From NCBI GenBank assembly GCA_001829185.1, contig MIAR01000023.1:83884-147883 (forward strand): 64,000 bases of DNA, written 5' to 3'. Position 1 is the first letter of the stretch. Every line of letters starts with the position of its first letter. A model generated the notes under the pieces. That model worked only from the letters and a program-made list of their open reading frames with translations. It searched no databases and was not told the DNA's origin. The position numbers and the translations under genes are program-made. Below, one piece after another: positions 20,457-30,236 of the stretch. This stretch comes from Spirochaetes bacterium GWB1_60_80 (GTDB taxonomy: Bacteria > Spirochaetota > Spirochaetia > Treponematales > UBA12059).

Positions 20457-20613
20457 CTAGGAGCCTGTCAGGCTTTGAAACGCGAAGAATGATGGTCGGG
20501 GAAAATGGGGAGACAAATCTGATGAATCCAGAATCTCGGGAGATTTTTCACGCTTTTTGGCCGATCTCGGCGCCCCACGGCCCAAAATCGGTTCGTCAAT
20601 CGGGCCATACAGG
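20457..20613 (+). repeat. Repeat family B, copy 2
   Basis: Starts CTAGGAGCCTGTCAGG; the first 100 bp match copy 3 (40057-40152, opposite strand) at about 80% by eye and the last 65 bp match copy 1 (about 2650-2712). The right terminus is missing: similarity stops at CATACAGG, 4 bp before the rnhB ATG. The element therefore forms the whole upstream region of rnhB. A TATACT (20453-20458) overlaps its left edge but has no good -35. Confidence 0.75.
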
Positions 20614-20616
20614 GCT

Positions 20617-21267
20617 ATGAAACGCAAGCAAGACGCGGGGCGGCCGAGGCCTGACGGCCCGGCGCCGCCGTTCGCGGCCGCCGCCGCGCCGGACTGGTCG
20701 GCCTGGCCGGTCTGCGGCATCGACGAGGCCGGTCGCGGTCCGCTCGCCGGTCCGGTCTACGCCGCCGCCGTGGTGCTGCCGCCGGATTTTCCCCTGAACC
20801 TGCTGGACGATTCCAAGCGCTTGAAAGAAGGCGCCCGCCAGGCGGCCTTCACGGTCATCGCCGAACGCGCCTGGTGGGCCATCGACTGGTCGACCCCGGC
20901 CGAGATTGACGAAATCAACATCCTGCAAGCCAGCCTGCTGGCCATGCGCCGCGCCTGGCGGCAGCTGCAAGCCAGGCTGCCGGACAACCTGCGCGCCTGC
21001 CCGGTGCTGGTGGACGGCAACCGGCCGCCCGATCTGCCCGGCGGCTGCCGGACCGTCGTCCGGGGAGACAGCCTGGTGCCGGCCATCATGGCGGCCTCGA
21101 TCCTGGCCAAGGTGGCCCGCGACCGGGCCATGGTTCGCTTCGACTGGCTGTACCCGGAATACGGCTACGCCCGGCACAAGGGTTACCCGACGGCCGCCCA
21201 CCGGGCCTGCTGCCTGTCTATCGGGCCCTCGCCCTTGCAGCGCCTAACCTTCCGTTGCCAAGTCTGA
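20617..21267 (+). CDS. rnhB: Ribonuclease HII
   Basis: Cleaves RNA in RNA-DNA hybrids and removes misincorporated ribonucleotides. 216 residues. D36/E37 in GIDEAGRGPLAGPVYAA is the metal-binding signature; LDDSKRL, VDGNRPPDLP and MAASILAKVARDR follow in the family order. A 30-residue low-complexity N-terminus precedes the domain. The ATG at 20617 is preferred to an in-frame TTG at 20557 because the intervening stretch is repeat B sequence; the SD is weak (AGGG only 3 nt away), so the start is less certain than the identity. Confidence 0.92.
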   Translation: MKRKQDAGRPRPDGPAPPFAAAAAPDWSAWPVCGIDEAGRGPLAGPVYAAAVVLPPDFPLNLLDDSKRLKEGARQAAFTVIAERAWWAIDWSTPAEIDEINILQASLLAMRRAWRQLQARLPDNLRACPVLVDGNRPPDLPGGCRTVVRGDSLVPAIMAASILAKVARDRAMVRFDWLYPEYGYARHKGYPTAAHRACCLSIGPSPLQRLTFRCQV

Positions 21268-21305
21268 GCGTCGGTACACAGTAGTCGTTTTAGGTCGTTG
21301 CAGGC

Positions 21306-21311
21306 TATAAT
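21306..21311 (+). promoter_or_regulatory. -10 box upstream of the carbamate kinase gene
   Basis: A consensus TATAAT lies 58 nt before the ATG. I see no good -35 at 16-18 nt (about 21283-21288), so this is a partial promoter call. Confidence 0.4.
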
Positions 21312-21368
21312 CACCGCCCCGTCAGCCGGCTGCCAGTCGGCTCACTTCGCGTAAAAAGGAAGGTTTCT

Positions 21369-22313
21369 ATGCACGCAAAGACCATCGTGGTCGCCCTCGG
21401 CGGCAATGCCCTGATCGAGGAAGGCACCAAAGGCACTATCGAAGAGCAGTTCGCCAACACCCGCAAGAGCATGGCGGCCATCGTCGGCCTCATCAAAGAA
21501 GGCCATCACGTCGTCCTCAGCCACGGCAACGGCCCGCAGGCCGGCGTCCACCTGGTGCGCAACGAGGTCGGCTCCAGCAACGGCGCCGCCCCGTCGCCGC
21601 TCAACGTTATCGTGGCCGACACCCAGGGCTCCATCGGCTACATGATCCAGCAATGCCTGCACAATGCGCTGATCAAGGCCGGCGTCAAGAAGGACGTCGT
21701 CACCGTGGTCACCCAGGTGGTGGTCGACAAGAACGACCCGTCCATGAAGAACCCCACCAAGTACGTCGGCCTTTATTTTAAGGAAGGCGACCTGGAAGCC
21801 TGCGGGGCCAAGGGTTGGGTGATGAAGGAAGACCCGGGCCGCGGTTTTAGGCGCGTGGTGGCCAGCCCTATCCCGGTGGACGTGGTCGAGAAGGAGACCA
21901 TCCACGAGTTGTTGAAGAGCGGCAAGGTAGTTATCGCCGTCGGTGGCGGCGGCGTGCCGGTCTGCCGCGACAAGGACGGCAGCCTGGAAGGCGTCGACGC
22001 CGTCATCGACAAGGATCGGGCCAGCGCCCTGTTGGCCAGCCAGATCAAGGCCGACGAGCTGGTCATCCTGACCGGGGTCGACAAGGTGGCCATTAACTTC
22101 AAGAAACCCGATATGAAGGTTCTGGACAAGATGACCGTGGCCGAGGCTCAGAAGCACCTGGCCGACAAGCAGTTCCCGGCCGGCTCGATGGGCCCGAAGA
22201 TCGAGGCCGCCATCGACTTCATCAAGCTGGGCGGCAAGCTGGTCGTCATCACCAGCCTGGAGAAAGCCCAGGCCGCGGTCGACGGCACCGAAGGCACCCG
22301 CGTCGTTCCGTAA
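21369..22313 (+). CDS. arcC: Carbamate kinase
   Basis: Makes ATP from carbamoyl phosphate in arginine or purine-derivative fermentation. 314 residues, the family length. N-terminal GGNALIEEGTKGTIEEQFANT is the carbamate kinase phosphate-binding signature; HGNGPQAG, DPGRGFRRVVASP and VIAVGGGGVPV follow. AAGGAAGG precedes the ATG. There is no arcA or arcB beside it, so the source of carbamoyl phosphate is not shown here. Monocistronic: its own -10 box upstream and a strong terminator downstream. Confidence 0.95.
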   Translation: MHAKTIVVALGGNALIEEGTKGTIEEQFANTRKSMAAIVGLIKEGHHVVLSHGNGPQAGVHLVRNEVGSSNGAAPSPLNVIVADTQGSIGYMIQQCLHNALIKAGVKKDVVTVVTQVVVDKNDPSMKNPTKYVGLYFKEGDLEACGAKGWVMKEDPGRGFRRVVASPIPVDVVEKETIHELLKSGKVVIAVGGGGVPVCRDKDGSLEGVDAVIDKDRASALLASQIKADELVILTGVDKVAINFKKPDMKVLDKMTVAEAQKHLADKQFPAGSMGPKIEAAIDFIKLGGKLVVITSLEKAQAAVDGTEGTRVVP

Positions 22314-22378
22314 TTGCCGCCCAGACCGCGCCTTGGAACGCCCTGGTGGTGTTTTCTGGGCGCGGTTGCGAAGCAATA

Positions 22379-22420
22379 GAGCCCGCCCACCGTCAAGGTA
22401 GGGCGGGCTCGGTTTTTTTT
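22379..22420 (+). terminator. Terminator between arcC and glmS
   Basis: GAGCCCGCCC (22379-22388), 12-nt loop, GGGCGGGCTC (22401-22410), GG, then eight T. A weaker hairpin (ACCGCGCC/GGCGCGGT, 22325-22366) precedes it. It separates the convergent arcC and glmS. Confidence 0.92.
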
Positions 22421-22452
22421 AAAAGGTGGTTGGCGGCCGCCCGCTTACCGGC

Positions 22453-24294
<1,842 letters not shown>

Positions 24295-24394
24295 GGATGA
24301 TCCTTTCTGGCCGCGTTCCTGCCACAACCCCTGGAGTCTGTCGGAAGACGGCGCCGGCGCGGCCCGATCTATCGCCGGGGCGCGCACAGCCAGT

Positions 24395-24423
24395 ACTGTA
24401 GCGCAGCCAGGTGGAGGCGTCAA
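24395..24423 (-). promoter_or_regulatory. Promoter of glmS
   Basis: Minus strand: TTGACG (24418-24423), 17 nt, TACAGT (24395-24400). Predicted start near 24388. Confidence 0.6.
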
Positions 24424-24604
24424 GTCGGATTCTTGCCGACTAGCCGAGACGCCGCCAGCTTGTTCGCTAGCCGATAAGCGGCGCTAGCCGGACTGGGCAA
24501 AAAGCGCCATACTGGCCCGGTATGAGAATCACGCCCAGGAATGCCTCAAGCGCCATGATACGCCCCGCCAGTCCGCCGTCCCAGTCCGCTCAGGGGCTGG
24601 CGCC
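24424..24604. other. Intergenic region between glmS and birA
   Basis: 181 bp between divergent genes. I see no open frame of interest, no repeat of family A or B and no convincing promoter for birA; AGGGG lies about 9 nt before the birA ATG. Confidence 0.5.
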
Positions 24605-25393
24605 ATGACGCCGCCACCGCCCGTCCCGCCGGTTCAGATACCAGGCGCCTGGCCATGGCCCGATTTCAAGTTCTGGCAGGTCGCGTCGACGACCAGCACC
24701 ATGGACGACGCCCGTCTGCAGCGTGCCGCCGGCTGCCGGCGCGGCGGCGTGCTGGCCGACGCCCAAAGCGCCGGCCGCGGCCGGCTACCCGGCCGGCGCT
24801 GGCAGGCCGAACCCGGAGCCAGCCTGCTGTGCACCCTCTGGCTGCCGCGGGCCGAATTCCAGGCGGCGCCGCCATCGCTGCTGGTAGGCGCGGCCGTGCG
24901 CCTGGCGCTGGAACAATGTCTGACCGGCGAGCTGGGTCGCCTTGAGATCAAGTGGCCCAACGATCTACTGGTGGACGGCCGCAAGCTGGCCGGCCTGCTC
25001 TGCGAGGCCGCCGGCGATACCGTTTTTTGCGGCCTGGGCTTGAATATCGAACCGGTGACCGTCGGTGCGGCCGCGGCGGCCGCCTTCCGCCGGCCGCCGA
25101 CCTCGTTGCGCCAAGCCTTCGGTCAGGCGCCGGAGCGCGGTCGTCTGCTGGCTGCCCTGGCGGACAGCTTGGCCGCCTTGTGCGGGGGCCGACTAGATTG
25201 GCTCGAAGTGGTCCAGGCCCACTTGGCCTGGCGCGGGCAGACGGTCGAATTCCGCCCTGGTCTGGGCAATGGCCCGGCCGTCCGCGGTCGCCTGGATGGC
25301 GTGGCCGTCGACGGCAGCCTGGTTTTAACCACGGACGCTGGCTGGTATTGCGCTCTGTCCGGCGAATTAACGTTGGTTGGCGGGCTGGAATAA
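24605..25393 (+). CDS. birA: Biotin-[acetyl-CoA carboxylase] ligase, no DNA-binding domain
   Basis: Activates biotin with ATP and attaches it to carrier proteins. 262 residues: catalytic domain only, without the N-terminal winged helix of the E. coli repressor, so it should not regulate transcription. Seen: ASTTSTMDDAR, the AGRGRLPGRRW biotinyl-adenylate loop, IKWPNDLLVDGRKLAGLL and GLGLNI, then a short C-terminal SH3-like part. The first 22 residues are Pro-rich. The carrier (biotin carboxylase subunits) is not in the window. Confidence 0.92.
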   Translation: MTPPPPVPPVQIPGAWPWPDFKFWQVASTTSTMDDARLQRAAGCRRGGVLADAQSAGRGRLPGRRWQAEPGASLLCTLWLPRAEFQAAPPSLLVGAAVRLALEQCLTGELGRLEIKWPNDLLVDGRKLAGLLCEAAGDTVFCGLGLNIEPVTVGAAAAAAFRRPPTSLRQAFGQAPERGRLLAALADSLAALCGGRLDWLEVVQAHLAWRGQTVEFRPGLGNGPAVRGRLDGVAVDGSLVLTTDAGWYCALSGELTLVGGLE

Positions 25394-25407
25394 TTTAGCC
25401 TGACTTA

Positions 25408-25436
25408 TTGACCAGCGGCACAGAGCATAGTAAGCT
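25408..25436 (+). promoter_or_regulatory. Possible promoter of the DUF5312 gene
   Basis: TTGACC (25408-25413), 17 nt, TAAGCT (25431-25436), 8 nt before the ATG. The -10 is poor. If real, the leader would be 0-2 nt. Confidence 0.35.
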
Positions 25437-25444
25437 GTGCAGGT

Positions 25445-27022
25445 ATGGCAAACAAGCTCGACGCACCCGGTAAACCGCAATCCGGCACCAAAGGCGAGGG
25501 GGGAGGCTTTCTCCAGCGCCTGTTTAATATATTCCTCGGGGGAGGTGACCCGGATGCCGAGCGCAAGAAGCAACTGCGCCTGCTCGGCAAGGATCTGACG
25601 CACTCGCGCTTTAAATTCTATCGACCAAAGAGTTTTGAGGCTCTTCCCGGGCTGGCCCGGTTTTTCTACGAGGTCTACAAGACGGTCGCCCCGGCCCAGG
25701 TCAGCCTCAACAACGCCGCCTCCAGCGGTGTCCTCAAGGCCTTCGTCATCGAGAGTTTTCTGGGCGCCGAACAAAAGGCCATCCTGGAGCGCCTGACCGA
25801 ACCCTATATCATGGAGCAGTCCAAGACCAAAGCCACCAAGGATCTGCAGGAACAAGTCAAGCACGACATGATCAATTTCTTCGCCGCCATCGACGCCGAA
25901 CGCAGCACCCAGATCGACGGCGCCTACAATGTCCTCTTGACCTTCATCAACTTTACCAATTTCGACTTTTACTTCCTGCTCAAAAAATTCGACGCCAACA
26001 TCACCGAGCGTTCCTTCGCCTACAACCCGCGCTTCGAGCCGATCTCGGCCGACTATATCGCCGACGACATGGCTGATTTCCTTGAGGTATTCATGAGCCT
26101 GAACCTGGAGGCCGACTGGAAGCGCATCTTTGGCGCTCTTAAGGAATACCGGAATATCGACGTCATCCAGATCGATACCTGGCAGAAGCTGATACCGGCC
26201 CTGGCCGAGGTCCGCAAAGGCCAAATCCTGGAACAGGTCGTCCGCCACGTCAAGCAAGATCCCTATATGCTCTTTTCGCCGCGCCTGGCCAACGAGCGCA
26301 TCGTCGAGCCGTATATCGACAAGATCAAGAACCAGACCACCATGCTCATCCAGAAGATTTCCCAGGAGCGGCGCTCCAGCAAAATCGAGGAACTATCCAA
26401 GGCGGTTTTCGGCACCAGCGTCATCCTGCGCATGAAGAATTATACCGAGAAGGCCAACCTGGTCTATGCCAAGAAAATGCTGGGCGGCTATATCCAGACG
26501 GCGGCGCTCAATTACCTGAAGGCCTACCTGATGGATTATTTCAAGAAGGACATCCGCGAGCTGGTCGACGTGCTCCTTATCCGCGGCCAGTGGGGCACCA
26601 ATATCCAGTCGCAGCAGCTATCGGACAGCTACCACGTCATGCTGGATATGTCGGACCAGATCATCCGCTTCGACGACAACCTGGCCGACGACGGCGACAT
26701 GGGCAGCCGGCTGCGCAATGCCGTCAACAAGGCCGACCGCGACAAGGACGCCGGCAAATACCTGCGCCAGCTGCTTAAGGATACCAACGACATGGCCACC
26801 GCCATCGTCAATAAGTCGGCCGTTAACCTGATCACCATCGGGCGCCATTTGCGCGGCATGATCGACGACCTCAGCAAGCCGCACCACGAGATGATCCTCA
26901 ATTGGCGCGAGATCGAAAACGTCAGCGGCAAGCCGATGAAGGAGCACCTGACCCAGATCTACAAGAAGATTTACTACATGGTTCAGTTACTGCAGTATTA
27001 CGTCAAGGAAGACAAGGAATAA
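25445..27022 (+). CDS. DUF5312-type spirochaetal protein of unknown function
   Basis: 525 residues, no signal peptide and no clear membrane span, mostly helical with many charged residues. I recognise the overall pattern as the DUF5312 family, which I know only from spirochaetes; no biochemical function is known to me. An N-terminal stretch rich in Gly and Lys is followed by LQRLFNIFLGGG. There are no catalytic signatures that I can name. Transcribed alone: a possible promoter lies right before it and a strong terminator right after. The ATG has only AGG 1 nt away, so initiation may be leaderless. Confidence 0.7.
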   Translation: MANKLDAPGKPQSGTKGEGGGFLQRLFNIFLGGGDPDAERKKQLRLLGKDLTHSRFKFYRPKSFEALPGLARFFYEVYKTVAPAQVSLNNAASSGVLKAFVIESFLGAEQKAILERLTEPYIMEQSKTKATKDLQEQVKHDMINFFAAIDAERSTQIDGAYNVLLTFINFTNFDFYFLLKKFDANITERSFAYNPRFEPISADYIADDMADFLEVFMSLNLEADWKRIFGALKEYRNIDVIQIDTWQKLIPALAEVRKGQILEQVVRHVKQDPYMLFSPRLANERIVEPYIDKIKNQTTMLIQKISQERRSSKIEELSKAVFGTSVILRMKNYTEKANLVYAKKMLGGYIQTAALNYLKAYLMDYFKKDIRELVDVLLIRGQWGTNIQSQQLSDSYHVMLDMSDQIIRFDDNLADDGDMGSRLRNAVNKADRDKDAGKYLRQLLKDTNDMATAIVNKSAVNLITIGRHLRGMIDDLSKPHHEMILNWREIENVSGKPMKEHLTQIYKKIYYMVQLLQYYVKEDKE

Positions 27023-27040
27023 TTACCAGTTGCCCTGTAA

Positions 27041-27069
27041 AAAGCCGGCCCCTCGGGGCCGGCTTTTTT
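27041..27069 (+). terminator. Terminator after the DUF5312 gene
   Basis: AAAGCCGGCCCC / GGGGCCGGCTTT stem around a very tight loop (27053-27054), T-run 27064-27069. The A-rich 5' side makes it potentially active in both directions, serving hflX too. Confidence 0.92.
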
Positions 27070-27108
27070 GTCGGCTGTCTGGCGGCGGCGCGCTGCCGTC
27101 TGCGCAGT

Positions 27109-28380
27109 TCAGGCCCGGTAGGCCTCGGCCCGGGAGACCAGCCGCTGCGGTATGCGGGCCCGGATCAGGACCGCCTCGTCGTCATGGTTTTCCGACAGCA
27201 CGGTGGCCTCGCGGTACAAGAGCGACACGAAGGCGTAATCGGCCATCGGCACCCGCAAGTCCATCTCCTGCTCGCTGGCGGACAGCTCGCGCTCGATGCG
27301 CTCTACCAGCTTATCCAGCCCCTCGCCGGTCTTGACCGACACGAACAAGGCCTCTGGATGGCGTCGCGCGAAGAAATCGAGCGGCGAACGGTCGGCCAGC
27401 TTGTCGATCTTGTTGTAGACGATGATGGGATGGTCGGTATCGACGCCGATTTCGGTCAACACTTGGCAGGTGGTCTGGTAGTGTTGGTCGCATTCGGGGT
27501 CGTTGGCATCGAGGACGTGCACCAGGATGTCGGCGTCGGCGGCCTCCTCCAGGCTGGCCTTGAAGGCCTCGATCAGGCGGTGCGGCAGCTTGCGCACGAA
27601 GCCGACGGTGTCGGTCAACAGCAGGGTGCCGGAGCGAGTGTTCATGCGTCGGGTGGTCGGGTCGAGAGTGGCGAATAGCTTGTCTTCGGCCAGGACATCG
27701 GCGTTGGCGATGCGATTTAAGAGCGACGACTTGCCGGCGTTGGTGTAACCGACGATGGCCGCCCGCGGGATGCCGACCCGTTCGCGGCGCTTGCGCTGGG
27801 TAGCGCGCACCTTGCGCAGCTCGATCAGCTCGTCCTGGATTTCCTTGATGTGGCGGCCGATCTGGCGGCGGTCCAGCTCCAGCTTGGTTTCGCCTGAGTC
27901 CTTGGTGCCGTAGCGGCCGCCCTTCTGGCGGTTGAGGTCGCCGGAGGCATGGGTCAGCCGGGGCAGGCTGTACTGCAGCTGGGCCAGCTCGACTTGGAGG
28001 CTGGCTTCTCTGGTGCGGGCGCGGCTGGCGAAAATTTTGATGATCAGCTCGGAGCGGTCGTAGACCGACAGGCCGGCCAACTCTTCCAGGTTGCGCTGCT
28101 GGACCGGGCTCAGGGTATGGTCGAAGATGATCGAGTCGGCGCCGGCCGCCCGGGCGGCGGCCACGATCTCGTCGGCCTTGCCGGTGCCGACCAGCAGGGC
28201 GGGGTTGCGCTCGCGCAGTTTGACCAGCATGGTGTCGGCCACCTCGATGCCGAGGGTGTTGGCCAGGTTGGCTAGTTCGGCCATCAGGTTCTTGGCCTCG
28301 TTATCGCGCGTCGTCTCGTCCTGCACGCCGATAATCAGGGTTTGTTCCGCCCGCGCGGCGGTATGCTGCAGTTCTTTCAT
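27109..28380 (-). CDS. hflX: GTPase HflX
   Basis: Ribosome-associated GTPase that splits stalled or heat-damaged 70S ribosomes. 423 residues. The N-terminal HflX domain includes GTGKADEI and FDHTLSPVQQRNLEE, then a helical linker with the RRQIGRHIKEIQDEL region and the G domain: G1 GYTNAGKSS, G3 DTVGF, G4 NKID, G5 SVKTG. A C-terminal domain of about 65 residues follows. No SD before the ATG (CTTACAGC); a weak promoter (TCGACG-18-TACTCT) ends 6 nt upstream, so the mRNA may be leaderless. Confidence 0.95.
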   Translation of the reverse strand: MKELQHTAARAEQTLIIGVQDETTRDNEAKNLMAELANLANTLGIEVADTMLVKLRERNPALLVGTGKADEIVAAARAAGADSIIFDHTLSPVQQRNLEELAGLSVYDRSELIIKIFASRARTREASLQVELAQLQYSLPRLTHASGDLNRQKGGRYGTKDSGETKLELDRRQIGRHIKEIQDELIELRKVRATQRKRRERVGIPRAAIVGYTNAGKSSLLNRIANADVLAEDKLFATLDPTTRRMNTRSGTLLLTDTVGFVRKLPHRLIEAFKASLEEAADADILVHVLDANDPECDQHYQTTCQVLTEIGVDTDHPIIVYNKIDKLADRSPLDFFARRHPEALFVSVKTGEGLDKLVERIERELSASEQEMDLRVPMADYAFVSLLYREATVLSENHDDEAVLIRARIPQRLVSRAEAYRA

Positions 28381-28386
28381 GCTGTA

Positions 28387-28416
28387 AGAGTACTCCGGAT
28401 GCCCGCCCCGCGTCGA
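28387..28416 (-). promoter_or_regulatory. Possible leaderless-type promoter of hflX
   Basis: Minus strand: TCGACG (28411-28416), 18 nt, TACTCT (28387-28392), 6 nt to ATG. The -10 matches only 3 of 6 consensus bases, so this is the weakest member of the set. Confidence 0.3.
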
Positions 28417-28462
28417 GGGGACAAGTTGACTTGTACCTGATGAGTAGTACCGCTGGTTCTGA

Positions 28463-28492
28463 TTGCCCCACCCGCCATTTCCGTGTTAAAAT
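28463..28492 (+). promoter_or_regulatory. Promoter of the aminotransferase operon
   Basis: TTGCCC (28463-28468), 18 nt, TAAAAT (28487-28492), leader of about 50 nt with an AAAAAAGGAG site before the ATG. Confidence 0.5.
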
Positions 28493-28550
28493 CCGGGTTG
28501 TGGCCTGGAACTGGCTCTGGCTAGCGACAGCCTCAAAAAAGGAGAAAATC

Positions 28551-29906
28551 ATGGCTATCAAATTGGCGGACCTGGGCAAGGCCGTGCTCGAGACCGAGTA
28601 TGCCGTGCGCGGGCCGATCGTGGCCAAGGCCCAGGAGCTGGAGAAGCAGGGCCGCGACATCATTTACTGCAATATTGGCAACCCGCAGGCCCTGGAGCAG
28701 AAGCCGCTCACCTGGGTGCGCCAAGTGTTGGCGCTGTGCGAGTACCCGGAATTGGCCGAGAAGGCCGCCGCCCTGTTCCCGCTTGACGCCATCGAGGCCT
28801 CCCGCGCCATCATCAAGGGCTCGAAGTTCGGCCTGGGCGCCTATTCCGAGAGCAAAGGCGTCCGCTTCATCCGCGAGGCCGTGGCCGATTTCATCCACCG
28901 CCGCGATGGCATCGCCACCGACCCTGACGCCGTCTACCTGACCGACGGCGCCTCCAAAGGCGTCCAGGCCGCCCTGCGCATGCTCATCGCCTCGCCGCAC
29001 GACGGCATCATGGTGCCGATTCCGCAGTATCCGCTCTACTCGGCCACCATCACCCTGTACGAGGGCAAGCAGGTCAACTACTACCTCGATGAGCACAACG
29101 ACTGGAAACTGTCGCGCCAGATGCTCGAGGAGTCGCTGGCCGAAGCCAAACGTTACGAGGTCAAGGTCAAGGCCATCGTCATCATCAATCCCGGCAACCC
29201 GACCGGCTCGGTGCTCGATAAAGAAAATATCGCCATGGTCATCGACTTCGCCAAGGAGCACAACCTGGCCATCCTGGCCGACGAGGTCTACCAGGAGAAC
29301 GTCTACCGCCAGGGCGACAGCTTCGTGTCCTTCGCCAAGGTGCTGGAGGAGAAGAAGGAAAAAACCGTCTCGCTGTTCAGCTTCCATTCCACCAGCAAGG
29401 GCTTCCTGGGCGAATGCGGCCACCGCGGCGGCTACTTCGAGATCCGCAACATTCCGGTCGACGTCAGCGCCCAGATTCTCAAGCTGCAGAGCGTCAGCCT
29501 CTGCGCCAACCTGCCGGGCCAGGTGGCGGTCTATTGCATGGTCAAGCCGCCGGTAACCGGCTCGCCGAGCCATGCCGCCTACGTCGCCGAGCGCGACGGC
29601 GTCCTCAACCAGCTCAAGCAGCGCGCCCGCCTGCTGCAGGACGGCCTGAACGCCATTCCTGGCATCCGCTGCAACGACGTGGCCGGCGCCATGTACGCCT
29701 TCCCCTGCGTCGAGCTGCCGGCCGGCCGGACCGACAACGAGTACTGCATGGCCTTGCTGGAAGCTACCGGCATCTGCGTGGTGCCCGGCACCGGCTTCGG
29801 CCAGATACCCGGCACGGCCCATTTCCGGACCACCATCCTGCCGCCGACCGCCAAAATGGAAGAAGTCATCAAGCGCATCGCCGAGTTTCAGAAAACCTAT
29901 CATTAA
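28551..29906 (+). CDS. Alanine-type aminotransferase (PLP, fold type I)
   Basis: 451 residues, close to eukaryotic-type alanine aminotransferases (glutamate:pyruvate). Seen: NIGNPQALEQKPLTWVRQVL near the N-terminus, the GAYSESKG substrate loop, NPGNPTGSVL, ADEVYQENVY, PLP lysine K283 in SFHSTSKGFLGECGHRGGY, and C-terminal FRTTILPP carrying the carboxylate Arg. The ATG at 28551 has AAAAAAGGAG 6 nt upstream; a longer frame from 28431 would start upstream of the promoter. It probably heads a unit with the parvulin and the aldolase fusion, since the following gaps are 51 nt and a 1-nt overlap. Confidence 0.9.
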   Translation: MAIKLADLGKAVLETEYAVRGPIVAKAQELEKQGRDIIYCNIGNPQALEQKPLTWVRQVLALCEYPELAEKAAALFPLDAIEASRAIIKGSKFGLGAYSESKGVRFIREAVADFIHRRDGIATDPDAVYLTDGASKGVQAALRMLIASPHDGIMVPIPQYPLYSATITLYEGKQVNYYLDEHNDWKLSRQMLEESLAEAKRYEVKVKAIVIINPGNPTGSVLDKENIAMVIDFAKEHNLAILADEVYQENVYRQGDSFVSFAKVLEEKKEKTVSLFSFHSTSKGFLGECGHRGGYFEIRNIPVDVSAQILKLQSVSLCANLPGQVAVYCMVKPPVTGSPSHAAYVAERDGVLNQLKQRARLLQDGLNAIPGIRCNDVAGAMYAFPCVELPAGRTDNEYCMALLEATGICVVPGTGFGQIPGTAHFRTTILPPTAKMEEVIKRIAEFQKTYH

Positions 29907-29957
29907 ATTCACCGCCAAGCTTCCCTCCGTGGCAAGCCTGGCCGAAAGGAATACAGT

Positions 29958-30236
29958 ATGGAATACAAAGCCAGCCACATTCTGGTCAGCGACCGGGCCC
30001 TGGCCCAGGATCTGTCGCGCAAGGCCAAGCAAGGCGCCGATTTCGGCGGCCTGGCCCGCGAGTTCTCGACCTGTCCCTCCAAATCTTCGGGGGGCGACCT
30101 CGGCTGGTTCGGCCCCGGCAAGATGGTCCAAGCCTTCGAGTCAGCCTGTAAGGGCCTGGGCGTCGGCTCGATCTCCGACCCGGTGCAGACCCAGTTCGGC
30201 TATCACGTCATCAAGTTGACCGGCAAGCGCGACTGA
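29958..30236 (+). CDS. Parvulin-type peptidyl-prolyl isomerase, small cytosolic
   Basis: 92 residues, just the rotamase domain (PpiC/Par10 size): ASHILVSD, ADFGGLAREFSTCPSKSSGGDLGWFGPGKMVQAFE and VQTQFGYHVIKL. No signal peptide or chaperone domain, so it acts in the cytosol. AAGGAA lies 8 nt upstream. Its TGA stop shares an A with the next ATG (TGATG), which implies coupled translation with the aldolase/SagB fusion; whether it helps fold that protein is a guess. Confidence 0.92.
   Translation: MEYKASHILVSDRALAQDLSRKAKQGADFGGLAREFSTCPSKSSGGDLGWFGPGKMVQAFESACKGLGVGSISDPVQTQFGYHVIKLTGKRD

Noticed and set aside
24295..24394. glmS ribozyme in the leader of glmS
   Set aside because: The leader from the predicted promoter is only about 94 nt and I do not see the ribozyme core; the ribozyme is typical of Firmicutes.
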